From: Salipiger mangrovisoli
Lineage (GTDB): Bacteria > Pseudomonadota > Alphaproteobacteria > Rhodobacterales > Rhodobacteraceae
Assembly: GCF_015223355.1 (NCBI RefSeq)
Contig: NZ_JADFFK010000030.1
Location: forward strand, 1 to 49,371
Reading direction: 5' to 3'
Length of the DNA: 49,371 bases
Part shown: in pieces, positions 9,101 through 16,646 of the stretch
Layout of the letters: the number at the start of each line of letters is the position of its first letter
Position numbering within the stretch: position 1 is the first letter of the stretch
Notes under the pieces: model-generated
Databases searched by the model: none
What the model saw: only the letters and a program-made list of their open reading frames with translations
What the model was told of the DNA's origin: nothing
Program-made: the position numbers and the translations under genes

Positions 9101-9131
9101 GTGCCCCGCCCGTATCACGCGGGCGGGGCAC
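9101..9131 (+). terminator. Strong GC-rich hairpin after secDF
   Basis: A perfect 12-bp stem, GTGCCCCGCCCG (9101-9112) with CGGGCGGGGCAC (9120-9131), and a 7-base loop, starting 9 bases after the secDF stop codon. Only a short TT follows, so it is a probable rather than textbook intrinsic terminator. Confidence 0.6.
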
Positions 9132-9262
9132 TTCGTGCCGCGGCTATCGCCGCCGACACACACCGCGTCCTGCCCCTAATCCCTCCCGATGCCAGCAATA
9201 TCACCGCGCCGCGCGCGCGGCTGCGCGCGCATGCCACCTTGCCGATCGCTTCGCTTCTTCAC

Positions 9263-9284
9263 TTCTATATAGAACTTCTTGACT
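9263..9284 (+). promoter_or_regulatory. Putative operator/promoter of the GntR-UTRA gene
   Basis: A 12-bp palindrome, TTCTATATAGAA (9263-9274), lies 56 bp before the GntR start, followed directly by TTGACT (9279-9284), a good -35 hexamer. A weak -10 (TACCCA, 9302-9307) is 17 bases further on. The AT-rich palindrome in a GC-rich setting fits autoregulation by a GntR-type dimer; this is inference. Confidence 0.4.
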
Positions 9285-9329
9285 CACCTTATCGATGCGA
9301 TTACCCAACACGGCGGGAAGGAGCTTGCC

Positions 9330-10061
9330 ATGTCATCACAGACCCGACTCGAAGAAGACAGCCGCCTGCCGGCCTACCTGCGTCTGCGCGACCGCATCGC
9401 CGCGCGCATCGCCGCCGGGGAATGGGCTGCCGAGGACGCGCTTCCGTCCGAGAACGCGCTCGCGCGGGACTCGGGCTTTTCGGTCGGCACGGTGCGCAAG
9501 GCGCTTCAGCAGCTGGTTACCGAGGGGCTGCTCGAACGCCGTCAGGGCGCCGGGACCTTCCTGCGCAAACCCGCCTTCGAGCCGACGCTGTTCCGCTTCT
9601 TCGCATTGCAGGACGAAACTCGTGCGCAGACGATCCCGTTGAGCCGCCTCATCGCGCGCAGCGCGCAACGCGCGCCTGCCGAGGTCGCGCAGGTGCTCGG
9701 CACGGAGGACTGCATCCGCATCGACCGTCTGCGCCTGCTTCAGGACAGACCGATCCTCACCGAGGAAATCTGGCTGCCGCGCGCCCGTTTCGAGGGGATC
9801 GAGACCGTGGCCGAGGGCGAGATCGGCCCGTTGCTCTACCCGTTCTACCTCGAGCGCTTCGGGGTCTTCGTCGCCCACGCCGAGGACGAGGTGAGTTTCG
9901 CCAGCCCGCCCGCCGCCATCTTGAAGCGCCTGCGGCTTGCCGCCGGCGAGTCCGTCGCGGTGATCGAGCGCACCGCCTTCGCCCTCGACGGCAGCGCGAT
10001 CGAGTGGCGCCGGGCAATGGGGCCGGCGCAGAGCTTCCGTTACCGAAGTCGCATCGGCTGA
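9330..10061 (+). CDS. GntR-family regulator, HutC subfamily (UTRA ligand domain)
   Basis: A transcription factor of 243 residues. The winged helix-turn-helix covers about residues 12-80: PAYLRLRDRIAARIAAGEW, LPSENALARDSGFSVGTVRKALQQLVTEGLLERRQGAGTFL. The rest is a UTRA-type effector domain with IDRLRLLQDRPILTEEIWLP and the terminal DGSAIEWRRAMGPAQSFRY. ATG 9330 follows GGGAAGGAG at ideal spacing. It precedes an amidohydrolase and a dicarboxylate-type permease on the same strand and probably represses them until a small organic-acid or lactone effector is present. Confidence 0.9.
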   Translation: MSSQTRLEEDSRLPAYLRLRDRIAARIAAGEWAAEDALPSENALARDSGFSVGTVRKALQQLVTEGLLERRQGAGTFLRKPAFEPTLFRFFALQDETRAQTIPLSRLIARSAQRAPAEVAQVLGTEDCIRIDRLRLLQDRPILTEEIWLPRARFEGIETVAEGEIGPLLYPFYLERFGVFVAHAEDEVSFASPPAAILKRLRLAAGESVAVIERTAFALDGSAIEWRRAMGPAQSFRYRSRIG

Positions 10062-10137
10062 GACCTTTAACGGTCCGCTGCGCCCGGCACCGGACCTCCC
10101 CATAGGGCTCGAGCGCGTCCACTCCACGCTCGCCCGA

Positions 10138-10193
10138 CTTCCCGGCCCCCTCCACGGAGCCCTCCCCTCCCTTGCAGGAGCGGGGTCGGGAAG
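10138..10193 (+). other. Large inverted repeat between the GntR gene and the amidohydrolase
   Basis: CTTCCCGGCCCC (10138-10149) pairs with GGGGTCGGGAAG (10182-10193), giving 12 bp with one G-U wobble. The 32-base loop contains a smaller CTC/GAG pairing. The 3' arm ends 30 bases before the amidohydrolase start and just before its GAAGGA ribosome site. It could separate gntR from the catabolic genes or stabilise mRNA; no T-run is present. Confidence 0.4.
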
Positions 10194-10222
10194 CAGTTGC
10201 CCCACGACAAGAAGGATCCGGC

Positions 10223-11044
10223 ATGGCCTCCCCCCCCCCGATCACCGGCATAGACACGCACGCGCATATCTTCGATCCGTCCGCGCCGATGGTGCCCGGC
10301 CGGCGCTACGCGCCGCGCTATGCGGCGACCGTCAGCGCGTGGCTGGCCCACATGGACAGGTCCGGTCTCAGCCACGGGGTGCTGGTGCAGCCGAGTTTTT
10401 ACGGCACCGACAACCGTCTGGTCGCAGAGGCGCTCGCGGCGCATCCCGGGCGGCTTCGCGGCATCGCGGTGGTCGACCCGGCGATGCCGGAAAGCGCGCT
10501 GGCCGAGATGGCGGCGCAGGGCTTCGTCGGGGCGCGGCTCAACCTCGTTGGCAAGACGCTGGAAGACTACAGCAGCCGCGCCTGGCAGCGCTTCTTCCAC
10601 CGCCTCGCCGAGATCGGTTGGCAGCTCGAGATCCAGCGCGCCTTCGAGGATTTCGCGCAGATCCTGCCCGCCATGACCCGCGCCGGCGGCGCGGTGATGA
10701 TCGACCACTTCGGCCTGCCGCAAGGCGGCATCGACCCCGCGATCCCCACCCATGCTGCCGTGCTCGAGGCGCTGCGTGCCGCACCCAAGGCCTGGGTGAA
10801 ACTCTCTGCCCCCTACCGCAGCGGCCAGGATGCGGCCCAGGCCGCAGCCTCGCTGACGCATCTGCGCGAGGCCTGCGGCGGCGTGGACCGTTTCGTCTGG
10901 GGCAGCGACTGGCCGCACACCCAGCACGAGAAGGACGCCAGCTACTCCCAGCAGGTCGCGCGCCTGGCGCAACTGCTCCCCGATGCCGCCGACCGGCGCC
11001 GCGTCCTCGTCGAGAACCCGGCGGCGCTGTTCCGCTTCACCTGA
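10223..11044 (+). CDS. COG3618 amidohydrolase (2-pyrone-4,6-dicarboxylate lactonase-like)
   Basis: A TIM-barrel metal-dependent hydrolase of 273 residues in the Amidohydro_2 family, whose known members open lactones (PDC lactonase, fuconolactonase, galactarolactone hydrolases). Visible motifs are GIDTHAHIFDP with the HxH pair at residues 13 and 15, MIDHFGLP, and VWGSDWPHT with the C-terminal catalytic Asp. ATG 10223 follows GAAGGA. The permease gene begins 29 bp downstream. Together they suggest uptake of a carboxylate or lactone followed by hydrolysis. The exact substrate is not readable. Confidence 0.85.
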   Translation: MASPPPITGIDTHAHIFDPSAPMVPGRRYAPRYAATVSAWLAHMDRSGLSHGVLVQPSFYGTDNRLVAEALAAHPGRLRGIAVVDPAMPESALAEMAAQGFVGARLNLVGKTLEDYSSRAWQRFFHRLAEIGWQLEIQRAFEDFAQILPAMTRAGGAVMIDHFGLPQGGIDPAIPTHAAVLEALRAAPKAWVKLSAPYRSGQDAAQAAASLTHLREACGGVDRFVWGSDWPHTQHEKDASYSQQVARLAQLLPDAADRRRVLVENPAALFRFT

Positions 11045-11073
11045 CACCGCCCGCGAGACAAGGGAGGAAACCT

Positions 11074-12369
11074 ATGAGTCTCATCACCGTGCTGGCCATC
11101 GTGCTGGCCATCATCCTCGGCTACAAGACCCGCATCAACATCGGCCTCTTCGCCATTGCCTTCGCCTATCTCATCGGGGCGTTCCTGATGGGGCTGAAGC
11201 CATCCGAGATCGTTGCCATGTGGCCGCTGAAGATCTTCTTCGTGATCTTCTCGGTCTGCCTTTTCTACAGCTTCGCCATGGTCAACGGCACGCTCGAGAA
11301 GCTGGCCGGGCACCTGCTCTACCTCTGCCGCGGCGCGCCCTGGCTTCTGCCCTACGCGGTCTTCATGACGGCGACGGTGATCGCGGGGATGGGCGCGGGC
11401 TATTACACCGTGCTGGCCTTCATGGCACCGATCACCCTGCTGCTCTGCCGCCGCACCGGCATGGACCTGATCCTTGGAGGCATGGCGGTGAACTACGGCG
11501 CGCTCGGCGGCGCCAACTTCATGTCGAGCCAGTCCGGCATCATCTTCCGCGGGCTGATGGCCAATGCCGGGATCGACGCCAACGCCGCCTTCGTCAACAG
11601 CGTGGCAATCTTCCTGGCGACCTTCCTGCTGCCGATCGTCGTGATCACGCTGATGCTCTTCGTGACCGGCAAGCACCGCGGTCTGCAGGCGGATCTCGAG
11701 ATCGACCGGCCCGAGCCGCTCGACCCCAAGCAGCGCCAGACGCTCTGGCTGACTCTCGCGATGATGGCCATCGTGCTGGCCGCGCCGCTGGCGCACCTCG
11801 CCCTGCCCGGCAACGAGACCGCCGCCTTCATCAATTCGAAGATCGACATCGGCCTCATCGCCAGCGTCTTCTCGGTGATCGCGCTGCTGCTGAAGCTCGG
11901 CGACGAGCGCAAGGCCATTGCCTCGCTGCCTTGGCCGACGCTGATCATGATCTGCGGCATGGGGATGCTGATCTCGGTCGCCATCAAGGCCGGCACCATC
12001 GACCAGCTCGCCGCCTGGATCGGCGGCACGATCCCGCCCGTCCTGGTACCGCTCAGCTTCGGTGTGGTGGCGGCGATCATGTCGCTCTTTGCCTCGACGC
12101 TGGGGGTGGTGACGCCCGCGCTCTTCCCGATGGTGCCTGCACTGGCGACACAGTTGGGGCTGAGCCCGATGCTGATGTTCACCGCCATCGTGGTGGGCGC
12201 GCAGGCGACCTCGATCTCGCCCTTCTCCTCGGGCGGCAGCCTGATCCTCGGCTCGGCGCCGGATGCCGAGCTGCGCCACAGCCTATTCACCCGGCTGCTG
12301 CTGCGCGCCGCTCCCATCGGCTTCGTCGCGGCCATGCTGACGAACCTTGCACTGACCTTCCTGCTCTGA
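11074..12369 (+). CDS. MatC-like / SLC13-type dicarboxylate permease
   Basis: An inner-membrane secondary transporter of 431 residues with about 11-12 hydrophobic segments. The N terminus (MSLITVLAIVLAIILGYKTR, then NIGLFAIAFAYLIGAF) matches the MatC_N arrangement of malonate/dicarboxylate carriers in the ion transporter superfamily. The conserved hairpin-loop regions GANFMSSQSGIIFRG and SPFSSGGSLILGSAP are visible. Its ribosome site is AGGGAGGAAACCT. It is the last gene of the GntR-amidohydrolase-permease unit, which ends at a strong hairpin. Confidence 0.82.
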   Translation: MSLITVLAIVLAIILGYKTRINIGLFAIAFAYLIGAFLMGLKPSEIVAMWPLKIFFVIFSVCLFYSFAMVNGTLEKLAGHLLYLCRGAPWLLPYAVFMTATVIAGMGAGYYTVLAFMAPITLLLCRRTGMDLILGGMAVNYGALGGANFMSSQSGIIFRGLMANAGIDANAAFVNSVAIFLATFLLPIVVITLMLFVTGKHRGLQADLEIDRPEPLDPKQRQTLWLTLAMMAIVLAAPLAHLALPGNETAAFINSKIDIGLIASVFSVIALLLKLGDERKAIASLPWPTLIMICGMGMLISVAIKAGTIDQLAAWIGGTIPPVLVPLSFGVVAAIMSLFASTLGVVTPALFPMVPALATQLGLSPMLMFTAIVVGAQATSISPFSSGGSLILGSAPDAELRHSLFTRLLLRAAPIGFVAAMLTNLALTFLL

Positions 12370-12388
12370 CCTGCTCTGAGCAGGATCG

Positions 12389-12420
12389 GCTCCGGGCATC
12401 CCTTCGGGGCTGCCCGGAGC
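12389..12420. terminator. Bidirectional hairpin between convergent permease and DMT genes
   Basis: GCTCCGGGC (12389-12397) pairs with GCCCGGAGC (12412-12420). The stem extends inwards through A-T and CCC/GGG pairs to a TTCG-type loop. It lies in the 67-bp gap between two convergent genes, the expected place for a shared terminator. No clear T-run flanks it. Confidence 0.6.
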
Positions 12421-12436
12421 GCGGCGTGCCAAGGGG

Positions 12437-13378
12437 TCAGGCCTGTTCGCAGAGCCGACTCCGCGCGGCGCGGCGGGCCGAGACCCACTCCTGCGCCTGC
12501 ACGATGATCATCCCCGACAGCACCAGCGCGCAGCCCAGCAGGAACTCGAAGCTCAGCGTCTCGCCGAGCAGCAGTGCCCCGCTCACGACGCCAAAGACCG
12601 GGGTCATGAAGGTGAGCACCCCGAGCCGCGAAGAGCGGTAGATTTGCAGCATGCGGAACCAGACCAGGAAGCTGAGGCTGCACACGATCACCGTCTGGAA
12701 AGACAGGCTGATCAGCACCGAGGCTGTCGGCTCCAAGGCAAGCCGCCCGGTCACCGCGCAGAATCCCAGCGCCGCAACGCCGGCGATCAGGAGCTGGTAG
12801 AAGAGCGTCTGCGCGGGCGGCGCCTCGGCGACACGGGTGGTGCGGATCACCACGGTGGTCAGTCCCCAGCACAGGCCCGCTCCCAGCCCCAGCATGTCGC
12901 CAAGGATCACGCCCGGCGTCAGTGCGGCCCCCGGTCCGTGCAGCTCGGGAAGCACGAAAATCGCGGCGACACCAAGGAAGGTGATCCCAACCCCGGTCCA
13001 TTGCAGCACCCCCATGCGCTCGTCCGGCTGCGCCACATGCAGGCCAATCGCCGCAAAGATCGGCGCGGTGTAGAGAAAGACTGCCATGTGCGAAGCCGTG
13101 GTCCAGCGCAGCCCCTCGGCGACCAGCAGGAATTCGAGCGCGAAGAGTGTTCCCACGAGCAGGCCGGGGCCGAAGAACATCCCACGATGCCAGCGATCGC
13201 GCAGGAGCAGCCGGCTGAGCCCCAGCACGAGCCCCGCGGCGCAGACCGAGCGCAGGCCGATCTGCAACATGGGATCGATCGAGCCCGCGACGATCTTCAT
13301 CGCGCTTTGCTGCAGCCCCCAGACCAGGCACAGCAGGACCATCACGGCGACGGCGGTGATATCTATGGGACGTTTCAT
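12437..13378 (-). CDS. DMT-superfamily (EamA) transporter
   Basis: An inner-membrane exporter of 313 residues with two EamA repeats and ten predicted helices. The N-terminal repeat starts MVLLCLVWGLQQSAMK, the characteristic first-helix W-G motif. The second begins near GDMLGLGAGLCWGLTTVVIR and ends GETLSFEFLLGCALVLSG. It is transcribed divergently from an AraC regulator. That pairing recalls nimT-nimR, where the AraC protein controls export of a metabolite or nitroimidazole-like compound; functional transfer is only an analogy. The ATG at 13378 has no strong ribosome site. Confidence 0.88.
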   Translation of the reverse strand: MKRPIDITAVAVMVLLCLVWGLQQSAMKIVAGSIDPMLQIGLRSVCAAGLVLGLSRLLLRDRWHRGMFFGPGLLVGTLFALEFLLVAEGLRWTTASHMAVFLYTAPIFAAIGLHVAQPDERMGVLQWTGVGITFLGVAAIFVLPELHGPGAALTPGVILGDMLGLGAGLCWGLTTVVIRTTRVAEAPPAQTLFYQLLIAGVAALGFCAVTGRLALEPTASVLISLSFQTVIVCSLSFLVWFRMLQIYRSSRLGVLTFMTPVFGVVSGALLLGETLSFEFLLGCALVLSGMIIVQAQEWVSARRAARSRLCEQA

Positions 13379-13419
13379 GGCAGCACCGGGGACAAGCAGA
13401 TCATGCGCCCTATCTAGCC

Positions 13420-13453
13420 TGGCGGATGCCCGGTATATAGTGCGCATCCGCCA
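13420..13453. promoter_or_regulatory. Inverted-repeat operator between DMT transporter and AraC regulator
   Basis: TGGCGGATGC (13420-13429) and GCATCCGCCA (13444-13453) form a perfect 10-bp inverted repeat with a 14-bp AT-containing spacer (TATATA at 13434-13439). It is centred in the 99-bp divergent promoter region, so one regulator bound here could control both genes. The best candidate regulator is the adjacent AraC protein. Confidence 0.65.
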
Positions 13454-13477
13454 ATCGATAGCGCCGGATCGCCAGCA

Positions 13478-14260
13478 ATGAACCCCGCCCAGAGCCCCCC
13501 TCATCTGCGCCACCCGCCGTTCCGGGACCAGCTTCCCGCGCCGATCTTCTTCCGGCTGGAGCACATGCCCGACAACGCCACCTACCCGGCCATGCAGCAC
13601 CCCTGGGGAGAGTTCGTCTATTCCTTCAGCGGGGTCACCGAGCTGCGGCTCGAAGGACAGCATCTTCTGGCACCGCCGCACATGGGGTTCTGGATCCCGC
13701 CCGGCGTCAGGCACGTCGGCTTCAACCGCCGCGCCGCGGTGCATTTTTCGGCCTACATCAGCGAGGATCTCTGCGAGGCGATGCCGCGCCGCACCTGCTC
13801 GCTGCTGGTGACGCCACTCCTGCGCGCCCTCCTCGACAGCCTCGAGACGGCGGAATTCACCGGCGCGCCCGCGCAGGCCCGCCTGCTGCGCGTGATGGTG
13901 GACGAGCTGGCAGCCTGCGCCATCGCCGACAGCTTCGTGCCCGAGACCACTGACCCACGGCTCGCACCCCTGCTCGATGCCTTGCGCGAAGCCCCTGCCG
14001 ATCCACGCAGCAACAGCCAACTGGCAAGGGACTTCGGACTGAGCGAAAGGACGCTCGCCAGGCGCTGCACGCAGGAGCTCGGCATGTCGCTCAACGAGTG
14101 GCGCCAGCGGGTGCGGGTGGTGCGGAGCGTCTCGCTCTTGCAGGAGGGCGCGAGCGTCGAGAGCGTCGCGCTTGACCTCGGCTATGGCACGGCCTCGGCA
14201 TTCATCGCGATGTTCCGGCGCATCACCGGCAGCAGCCCGGCACGCTTCATCGGTCGCTGA
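13478..14260 (+). CDS. AraC-family regulator with N-terminal cupin domain
   Basis: A transcription factor of 260 residues. The first half is an AraC_binding cupin: HPWGEFVYSFSGVTELRLEG, PPHMGFWIPPGVRHVGF. The C-terminal AraC/XylS domain has two helix-turn-helices: SNSQLARDFGLSERTLARRC and VESVALDLGYGTASAFIAMF, ending RITGSSPARF. The short cupin form is typical of the NimR/YeaM and RipA-like subgroup. It is divergent from the DMT transporter, with a strong inverted repeat between them, implying control of that transporter and of itself. Confidence 0.9.
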   Translation: MNPAQSPPHLRHPPFRDQLPAPIFFRLEHMPDNATYPAMQHPWGEFVYSFSGVTELRLEGQHLLAPPHMGFWIPPGVRHVGFNRRAAVHFSAYISEDLCEAMPRRTCSLLVTPLLRALLDSLETAEFTGAPAQARLLRVMVDELAACAIADSFVPETTDPRLAPLLDALREAPADPRSNSQLARDFGLSERTLARRCTQELGMSLNEWRQRVRVVRSVSLLQEGASVESVALDLGYGTASAFIAMFRRITGSSPARFIGR

Positions 14261-14444
14261 GACCTCTCCGGCTGCACGGCTCCCAGACGCACCCCCACAG
14301 GCGCGGCGTGCTGCCTGTCTTCCGGCCCGGTGAGGGACATGACTCGCGTCCCGCCCTGCCCGTCACCGCGGTCTGGCGCGGCGGTCCGGCCAGTCATCTT
14401 GGGGCGCCGCCCACTGAATGCACAAGATCAAGGCGGCCCAATAC

Positions 14445-14485
14445 GAAATTCTCGAATTTCAAAACATTCATGTTTGTTTTGAAAT
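14445..14485 (+). promoter_or_regulatory. AT-rich palindrome array upstream of the TetR gene
   Basis: Three overlapping symmetries lie in 41 bp. GAAATTC-TC-GAATTTC (14445-14460) is perfect. ATTTCAAAAC (14456-14465) is repeated inverted as GTTTTGAAAT (14476-14485). Inside the latter sits AAACAT-TC-ATGTTT (14462-14475). The array begins 79 bp before the TetR start, and its low GC is striking in this genome. TetR dimers typically bind such sites in their own promoter, so autoregulation of the downstream operon is likely. Confidence 0.6.
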
Positions 14486-14523
14486 CCACCCATGCATACT
14501 GCGAGAAGACCTTGAGGATTCTG

Positions 14524-15204
14524 ATGACCAAAGAGCCGAAGGACAGCGCCAATATTTCGCCCCCGCGTAAATCGGCGGGGCCGAAAAGAACGCAAGCCCA
14601 AAGGACGGAAGAAACGACCACCGCGCTATTCGAGGCCACGATGGAGTTGATGCTCTCGGACGGGCTTTCGCGGCTGACCACCCAGGCAATTGCGAAGAAG
14701 GCTGGCGTCTCGCGCGGGGCGCTGACCCACCATTTCCAATCGCGCGAGGAATTGATCGCGGAAGCGATTCACCACCACCTGACCGCGCTGAATGAGAAGC
14801 TGCTCGCCTTTGCCGAGACCATGCAGCGAAACGAGACCGAGGTCGGAGCGATCGCGGATTTTCTGTGGAAGATGATGTCTGGCGGCGTTTTCTACGTGAC
14901 CCTCGAATATCTGCCAGAGGTGCGCCACAACGAGTCCCTCAAGGCCCGGCTGGTCCCGGTAACCAAGGAGTTTCACAACGGACTCGAGGCGATCTGGAGC
15001 CATGTCGCCGAGAAAACCTCCTGCGATCCGAAGCAGGCCTCGGTCATCCTGAACATGACGATGTGCCTGTTCCGGGGAATGATCGCTCAGACCATCCTGC
15101 GCGACGACCCCGACTACTATCGGGACATGCTGACCCAGTGGAAGCAAATCCTGCCAGTGCTGCTTCAACGCGAAGCTGGCGCCCCCCCTTCTTCATCCAA
15201 TTGA
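14524..15204 (+). CDS. TetR-family transcriptional regulator
   Basis: A repressor of 226 residues. The N-terminal helix-turn-helix is clear: FEATMELMLSDGLSRLTTQA, then IAKKAGVSRGALTHHFQSREELIAEAI (about residues 38-83). The C-terminal ligand domain is of the BetI/TetR_C_6 kind (FLWKMMSGGVFYVTLEYLPE). ATG 14524 follows GAGG six bases upstream; an in-frame ATG at 14470 lies within the palindromes and is unlikely. The first amidohydrolase starts 13 bp after its stop, so it is the first gene of the catabolic operon and its probable regulator. Confidence 0.92.
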   Translation: MTKEPKDSANISPPRKSAGPKRTQAQRTEETTTALFEATMELMLSDGLSRLTTQAIAKKAGVSRGALTHHFQSREELIAEAIHHHLTALNEKLLAFAETMQRNETEVGAIADFLWKMMSGGVFYVTLEYLPEVRHNESLKARLVPVTKEFHNGLEAIWSHVAEKTSCDPKQASVILNMTMCLFRGMIAQTILRDDPDYYRDMLTQWKQILPVLLQREAGAPPSSSN

Positions 15205-15217
15205 AAGCGAGACTTCC

Positions 15218-16441
15218 ATGACCGATGTGCTGATCCGGAATGCGCGGATTGTTGACGGAACATCCGACCAGGCAGCGGATGCCGTCTGCCTGCGGATCGC
15301 AGACGGCATCGTGCAGGAAGTCGGCACGGACCTGCCGGCGGGCGATGCGCTGGTGATCGATGCCAGCGGCCGTTTCGTGATGCCCGGCCTGATCGACGCC
15401 CATGTCCACGTGAACGCGGCCGATGCGGATCTCAGGGCCAACGCGGCGCTGCCCGATGCCATTGTCATGGTGCGCTCGATCAACCTGATGAACGCCATGC
15501 TGCTGCGTGGCTTCACCACAGTGCGCGACCTGGGCGGCGCGACGGGCGTGATGCGGGCGGCCACAGGTTACTCTCCGATCCCGGTGCCGCGGCTGAACAT
15601 TTCGGGCAAGGCCCTGTCGCAGACCGGCGGGCATTGCGACCAGCGGGGGGTGTTCGACGAAAGCGCCACGCCGCGGGACAACGTTCCGCTGGGTGCGATG
15701 GGCCTCATCTGCGACGGCATCCCCGCGGTTCAGCGCGCGGCTCGGGCGCAGATCAAGGGCGGCGCAGACTTCATCAAGATCATGGCCAACGGCGGCGTGT
15801 CCTCGCCCACTGATCCGATCCACTTCCTCCAATACTCCCGCGCCGAAATCCGCGCGATCGTAGAAGAGGCCGAGAATGCCGGCACTTACGTGGCGGGCCA
15901 TCTCTATACCGATGCGGCGATCGCACGCGCCGTCGAGTGCGGGGTGCATTCGCTGGAGCATTGCAACCTGATCACCCCCGAAACGGCGCGCCGCGCCGCC
16001 GAGGCGGGCTGCATCGCCTGCCCGACGCTTATCACCTATGACAAGCTGTCCAGCGAGGGGGAAAGCATGGGTCTGCCCGCCGCCTCCGTGGCCAAGGTCG
16101 ATGACGTGCGTCTGGCCGGCATGGAATCGCTCGCGATCATGGCCGAGGCGGGCCTGCCCATGGCCTATGGCAGCGACCTGCTTGGCGGAATGCAAAAGCA
16201 CCAGTCGGGCGAGTTCGAACTGCGAGGCCGGGTGCTCCCGGCGCAGCAGGTCATCGCTGCGGCCACGGGAATTGCCGCGCGCCTTCTGCGCATGGAGGGC
16301 AAGATCGGCACGCTTGCGCCGGGCGCCTTCGGCGACGTCGTCATCGTCGACGGCAACCCGCTCGAAGACCTTTCGGTGCTTTCGGGCCAGGGCGACCGGA
16401 TCTCCACCATCCTCAAGGGCGGCGAGGTGATCAAGGGCTGA
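15218..16441 (+). CDS. COG1228 amidohydrolase, prolidase/dipeptidase-like (paralogue 1)
   Basis: A metal-dependent TIM-barrel hydrolase of 407 residues. Binuclear-site residues are visible: HxH at 62 and 64 in GLIDAHVHV, the carboxylated-Lys position K187 (FIKIMANGG), H228 (AGHLYTD), H248 (SLEHCNL) and D320 (YGSDLLGG). Characterised COG1228 enzymes of this type hydrolyse Xaa-Pro or Xaa-Arg/Lys dipeptides, and the family also contains imidazolonepropionase. The product has no signal peptide, so hydrolysis would occur in the cytoplasm after import. It lacks the CxCC motif found in the next two paralogues and is the most divergent of the three. Confidence 0.87.
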   Translation: MTDVLIRNARIVDGTSDQAADAVCLRIADGIVQEVGTDLPAGDALVIDASGRFVMPGLIDAHVHVNAADADLRANAALPDAIVMVRSINLMNAMLLRGFTTVRDLGGATGVMRAATGYSPIPVPRLNISGKALSQTGGHCDQRGVFDESATPRDNVPLGAMGLICDGIPAVQRAARAQIKGGADFIKIMANGGVSSPTDPIHFLQYSRAEIRAIVEEAENAGTYVAGHLYTDAAIARAVECGVHSLEHCNLITPETARRAAEAGCIACPTLITYDKLSSEGESMGLPAASVAKVDDVRLAGMESLAIMAEAGLPMAYGSDLLGGMQKHQSGEFELRGRVLPAQQVIAAATGIAARLLRMEGKIGTLAPGAFGDVVIVDGNPLEDLSVLSGQGDRISTILKGGEVIKG

Positions 16442-16466
16442 GACCCCCAAAGCAGCCGCGAGCAAC

Positions 16467-16505
16467 TTTGCGCATATATTGAGCAATATCAATTACTTGC
16501 GCAAA
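16467..16505 (+). promoter_or_regulatory. IHF-consensus site and nested inverted repeats before paralogue 2
   Basis: TATCAATTACTTG (16487-16499) matches the IHF consensus WATCAANNNNTTR at every position. It overlaps the palindrome ATATTG-AG-CAATAT (16476-16489) and lies inside an inverted pair TTTGCGC (16467-16473) / GCGCAAA (16499-16505). The stretch is AT-rich in a 205-bp gap where tightly packed genes would be expected, suggesting an internal promoter. Confidence 0.45.
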
Positions 16506-16592
16506 TTATCTACACCTCACCAAGAGACCGAAGGGATATCCGAGCAATCATTGGACGGGCTGGAAGCAGGCCCTCTAGCATCTGACGAAACG

Positions 16593-16620
16593 ACGATCCG
16601 GGGCGCAGGCCCCGGATCGT
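16593..16620 (+). other. 12-bp stem hairpin before paralogue 2
   Basis: ACGATCCGGGGC (16593-16604) and GCCCCGGATCGT (16609-16620) pair perfectly around a GCAG loop. The hairpin ends 26 bases before the ATG of the second amidohydrolase and just upstream of its GAGGGAG ribosome site. No T-run follows. It may end or attenuate transcription from the tetR promoter or protect a processed mRNA end. Confidence 0.55.
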
Positions 16621-16646
16621 CCCGAGTAGGACCGAGGGAGATTTCC

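Noticed and set aside
6638..9163. Long minus-strand frame opposite secDF
   Set aside because: Low-complexity charged sequence with no domain, fully overlapped by an unmistakable SecDF.
14470..14523. Earlier ATG start for the TetR gene at 14470
   Set aside because: It lies inside the palindromic operator region and lacks a ribosome site; ATG 14524 follows GAGG at proper spacing.
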